Under the pieces are notes generated by a model, which ran no database searches, was not told the origin of the DNA, and saw nothing but the letters and a program-made list of their open reading frames with translations. Of a DNA stretch of 64,000 nucleotides, positions 59,988-64,000 are shown piece by piece. Source of the stretch: Marsupella aquatica (Eukaryota; Marchantiophyta); assembly GCA_973895155.1 (NCBI GenBank), contig OZ316892.1, positions 21,948,001 to 22,012,000 on the forward strand. Direction: 5' to 3'. The first letter of the stretch is position 1. Every line of letters begins with the position of its first letter. A program made the position numbers and the translations under genes.

Positions 59988-62900
59988 AGTCCTCAATCGC
60001 CCGCTCTCACGCCGCAGCACCCGAAAGCGGTGAACCTGAAGCTTGTGAATGACATCATACGAAGGAGCCGCTCATCAGGAGGGAAAAAGAGCGACAGTGG
60101 GAAGGCAGCGTCCGACGGCAACAGCGGTAGTGAGGAATCTGTTGCAGATTCGTTCTCTGGCATAACGCGAGAAAACGAATGGTTTCTGCTGCAGGTCACC
60201 GAGGGATTGCCTTGTGCTCGATCCAATGTAAATTCAAACAATCTCTCTGATGTCGCAAAAATAAATGATACTCGATCAAGTGAAAACTAGAATAGTTGGA
60301 ATACGTTATTTGCAAATAAATATTAACGACGCTTGACATCTATTTTTAAATGCTCCACTTTCAGTTTGTGAACCCGAAGAGTAAATATATACATTCTGAT
60401 AGAGATTATTTCATTTGGCTTGAGTCAAAAAGAAAGCCTAAGTTTAAAATCGGAGAGGATGATAGCATACAAGGTTGGTCTTTCATATAAATTTCCCAGA
60501 CTGAGCCAGATCTAATAGTTCTATGCTACAAATTGGGAACATTTGAAGTCGAAAAGCTCAACTTTCACAATCGACAGTGCATTTACAGGGATGTTGAGTG
60601 CTTTGATGAATCTTGGTGTGAAGAGTAGACTCTGACTACAATCTGAAGAAATTGTAGGCTAGCCTGATTCCTTGGCCGTCTCATGATGCAGCACGCGGCA
60701 GTTGCGAGCGGGGGAAATGTTTACGTGGTCGGAGGGGAATCAGTGGACGGTCTCCTGCGCGATGTCCAGGTATAATTTCTCGATCTGTGACTTGACGCTT
60801 TCTTGTATCAAGGCTGCAGGCGCCAAAAGTGCCTGAAGTAGACTTCAGAATTCGTCAAAGTGGCCGAGACTGATACAACGGCGTGGGAGAAAATTGAATG
60901 TTCCAGTTGTAATCCTGGTTCCCATAAATGTTTCCGAATCAACCTATGTAGAATTGCAGAGAGGAAATTGAAAATTGGAACTGGAGCTTCTCAAAACTGG
61001 AGCTACTGGAGATTTGCTGTAGCATATATAGGGACTGTCGAGTCCGTCGTACAAGAGTTCTTGAAGTACACTCGAAAGTCTGAATATTGTTTTTAGCAAT
61101 TGCTTTCTGCAAAACAATTGCTGGCCACATTGATTAGGATCGTATCAAATATTCATTTTGTCCGCACCACCACGATCTGAGAAAGCAACGGGTATTCGAA
61201 AAAATACGTTCCGCTTACATTTCTTTTCTATGCAGAATCGTCTGCAATGAATTGGATTTTTGAAATTCAGAACTGCTTTGCCTTCGTGTAACTTCTTGTC
61301 AGCTATCAAACCGACGATTTTTGCAATCAGACGACTCGTGGCTTGTAAGAATGCACAACCTGGTTCTCATGGTGTACGTTCTGAATGTCAGGTCTTCACC
61401 ATCAGCCGATTCGCATGGAAAGAACTTTATTCTGAAGCCTCTGATACCAGCAACAGTACGCCAAGCAAAAATAGTGCCCTACTCACTCGAGGTCCTCGTT
61501 TGTTGGCACCATTTGCGGTAACAAGCTGGACTCTGAATATTGTTCGATTGTGCCAAATACACGTCATAACGTTAACTCATCAAGTGGCGTCATTTCTAAA
61601 TTCCTGGAGATGGGACTGATTGATCTTCTCTCGAACTGTATTTCCTACTGTAAAAGGGTGTGTGGAAGGGGCAGTTGATCGTTGTAGGACGCGAGGCGTC
61701 AGCTCCGAACGACTCGCCAGTAAGAGGTGCGGAAGCGATTGAGAGTCGTCGTGACGTGAAGGACTCTTAATTCCCAACTCCAAGCGTTCTCTCTCTTTCT
61801 TCCTCCATCAAAATGTAACGCGTGTTTCACTCGAGTTAATTGATGATTGACTTTGTTGTGACCATCAATTGGGCGCGCGCAGTGCATACCTTCGAACCGT
61901 TACATCGGACATGGACTGCCCTCAAGCCCAACGGAGACGTTCCGGTGAGTTTAAGTTTAAGTTTTAGTCATTCGTTTCGAATGGATCCATCGTTCAATGC
62001 CAATTCTCAAAGTCAAGCACTTGTTAACAGAGCACTAGGCTTTCAAGTCTAAGAAATAGACGTAGACGAACGAATACCGTACAACATGCGTGAAGCCTCT
62101 AGAGCGTAAGCCTTGACTACAGCAGTGGGCACAAGAATCGGTTTCGAAGTAAGTGACATTGATTTACCGTCTTGTCAAGCCACTACAGTAGTAAAGCGCC
62201 AGAAAAGTTGGAAAAGCATTTCATCTTGTTGTACGTGTCCTGTGTTGCCAGGAAGCACGCCATGGGTACCGCATAGTGCAAATCAAGTCTACACTAGTGT
62301 TCTTTGGTGGAGAAGATGCAAGCGGACGTATCGTAGACGATGTATTCACTCTCGATCTCGAAGACATGACGTGGACTCTCCTTCAAACAACGTAAGCAAG
62401 CTGGAGGCAATTTTCCGTGCTGCTTCTTCTCGAAACTCCATTCCAAGAAATTAGGCCTCCTTTGGAAATGTTGATTTTCGTAATCTTCACAGCAGATAGG
62501 TTGCTGTCTTCATTGTACATATTCACTACTAACGGGATTGGAAGATCGCTTGCGTACTCTTCATCTCACATCCCTCGGGAATTCTACCCCTCCCATCCAT
62601 CAACAATGAAGGCAAGGGTTTACTTATATTTGATGCCATGCCATGATCCATTTAGGGGCGTGAAACCTGCTCCTCGTAGGTACCATGCTATGGCATGCTA
62701 CGGTGGCCAGTACATCTGGGTCTATGGCGGGAAGTCGTATGCTACGTACTACAACGATGTCTACTGTCTCGACTTGAAACAGGTAAAATTTAAATCTATA
62801 ATTTAACACCATGGCGGGCTCTAATGATTCCGAATCAGCCTTCTTGACGGCGGAAAACTGAAGAATTGCATTCCCAAGTGCATGTGTAAGGAACCGGTTT

Positions 62901-63944
62901 CGAAACTTTGGACGTAGCATTCCCGGTAGCATTGAGGTCAAAACTAACGGCCCGCCAAACTCTGGCGCATTGCAGCTTCTCTGGACCAAGGTGAATCCAA
63001 GGGGCGCCGTTCCAACTATGTCCCGAGCAGGTCATGTTGGCATCATCCGAGGGGACAATTTTTACATAGTGGGTGGAGAAAACCGTGGTGAAGGTAGGTG
63101 TTGTAACCTGCACAATTAATAAATTTTTTTCGTCATGCAATGTCATTGACAATTACTCTTGTAGAGCTGCATTAAATAGAGGTGATTATCCGGACTTCAT
63201 CGTAGCTAATCTCACGAACAAGGGAGCATTTGACTCTCGAAATTCCTGGTTTTCGCTACTCAATAAGTTAGAGCTATTGGGAGCAGAATGCTTTATGTTC
63301 CACATTCTCATGAGACAATGGAGTAACTTTCTTTCTAATTGTTGAACTTGTGATCTGACAGAAATGGTGGATACACTGGCGTTCGACATGCGAAAGCGTG
63401 CGTGGTCAGTTGTTACAGACGTTCATGCCATGTCTCCTTTGGCACACAATGTAAGAATACGAACAGTTTTGTGAAGTAATTTTTCTTAGGATGCATGGTT
63501 TATGAAGTTCTCGGATGATTTTATGCATTGATGCAAAAACCAACCAGCCTGGAATTTATCCACATGTAGCCAAGCCTAAATTCCACACTAGACTAGAGTG
63601 CTCCGTGGATTGGTCCTGGAGCTGGCTGTGGTACTGTAGCAGGGTGTAAATGGCCAACAAACGGCTGCATGTTTTGAGTCGCATACCCATCGAAAATGCC
63701 AAGTTCGATCTTTCTAATATCCTATGAAGTTCCAATGAGTAGCAAATTGATTAGCCGATCACAATTCGCAAAGGCCATTGATGACAGCCTAGCTTCGGCA
63801 AATTAGCGGCAAATGCACGAGCTAGCCACTCTCTTGTGTAACAATCTGGTGGCGTTGCAGGGACTGAGTGTTCTCAAAGTCAATCATGAAGGCAGGCAGT
63901 ATCTCGTGGCATTTGGAGGACACGGAATTCTCCTCAGTTGCCAG
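59988..63944 (+). CDS. Kelch-repeat (galactose-oxidase-like beta-propeller) protein, truncated by window edge
   Basis: In-phase exons: 59988-60227, 60692-60769, 61392-61517, 61657-61726, 61883-61944, 62252-62391, 62656-62782, 62976-63093, 63362-63450 and 63861 to about 63944, continuing past the window. Blades read in order as HAAVASGGNVYVVGG, GQLIVVGREAS, RIVQIKSTLVFFGGEDASG, YHAMACYGGQYIWVYGGKS, GHVGIIRGDNFYIVGGEN and GRQYLVAFGGHG, each followed by a D-V-x-x-x-D or W-type strand. Layout and spacing resemble plant kelch proteins of the Arabidopsis At5g18590/At5g04420 type and the kelch part of ACBP4/5. No acyl-CoA-binding domain is visible. A Ser-rich, basic N-terminal segment (LKLVNDIIRRSRSSGGKK) precedes the propeller. 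The true start and 3' end are not in evidence. It is probably a protein-interaction scaffold; specific function unknown. Confidence 0.85.
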
Positions 63945-64000
63945 GTTCTGCACATGACATTGCCTAGAAATCTGCTCATTTCTTATAGATGGTATTTGCT

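Overview
Eukaryotic nuclear DNA from a land plant. The evidence is GT-AG introns throughout, a plant-type telomere-like CCCTAAA run near 1.6 kb, and genes whose closest remembered relatives are plant proteins (DDR4-like, POPCORN/UTP4, a plant kelch protein). The spread-out exons, divergent proteins, LINE/Helitron mix and many short inverted-repeat elements suggest a non-seed plant (bryophyte or lycophyte), but the window alone cannot settle the species.

Layout: 1-4.7 kb is repeat-bearing intergenic DNA with a 72-bp tandem repeat. A 12-exon DDT-domain gene (DDR4-like, about 778 aa) occupies 6.0-12.2 kb behind a purine-rich leader with an upstream ORF. 12.2-18.3 kb is intergenic and ends in an array of about 16 degenerate ~90-bp repeats. 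That array abuts an 11-exon UTP4/Cirhin (POPCORN) gene at 19.2-23.6 kb. An intronless F-box gene lies at 27.8-28.95 kb.

29-38.5 kb is a transposon graveyard: a GC-rich non-LTR retroelement with RT and a C-terminal zinc/restriction-like endonuclease region, a decayed Helitron-type PIF1 helicase broken by two short terminal-inverted-repeat elements with 9-bp target duplications, and one arm of a 1.1-kb inverted repeat pair whose other arm is at 25.6 kb. A minus-strand gene at 40.4-44.6 kb encodes a calponin-homology (CH) domain protein with a long Ser/Pro linker and a C-terminal membrane anchor. 46.5-57.6 kb holds CT-rich tandem repeats, a short LTR-like element, a LINE 3' fragment, an L1-type LINE and another dispersed inverted repeat. 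A plus-strand kelch gene starts by 59.99 kb and runs off the right edge.

The genes do not form a pathway. DDR4-like (chromatin) and UTP4 (ribosome biogenesis) are housekeeping nuclear genes, and the F-box and kelch genes are unrelated neighbours. The most unusual coding locus is the membrane-anchored CH protein. The clearest mobile-DNA story is two families of ~300-bp MITE-like elements whose insertion footprints can be read directly.
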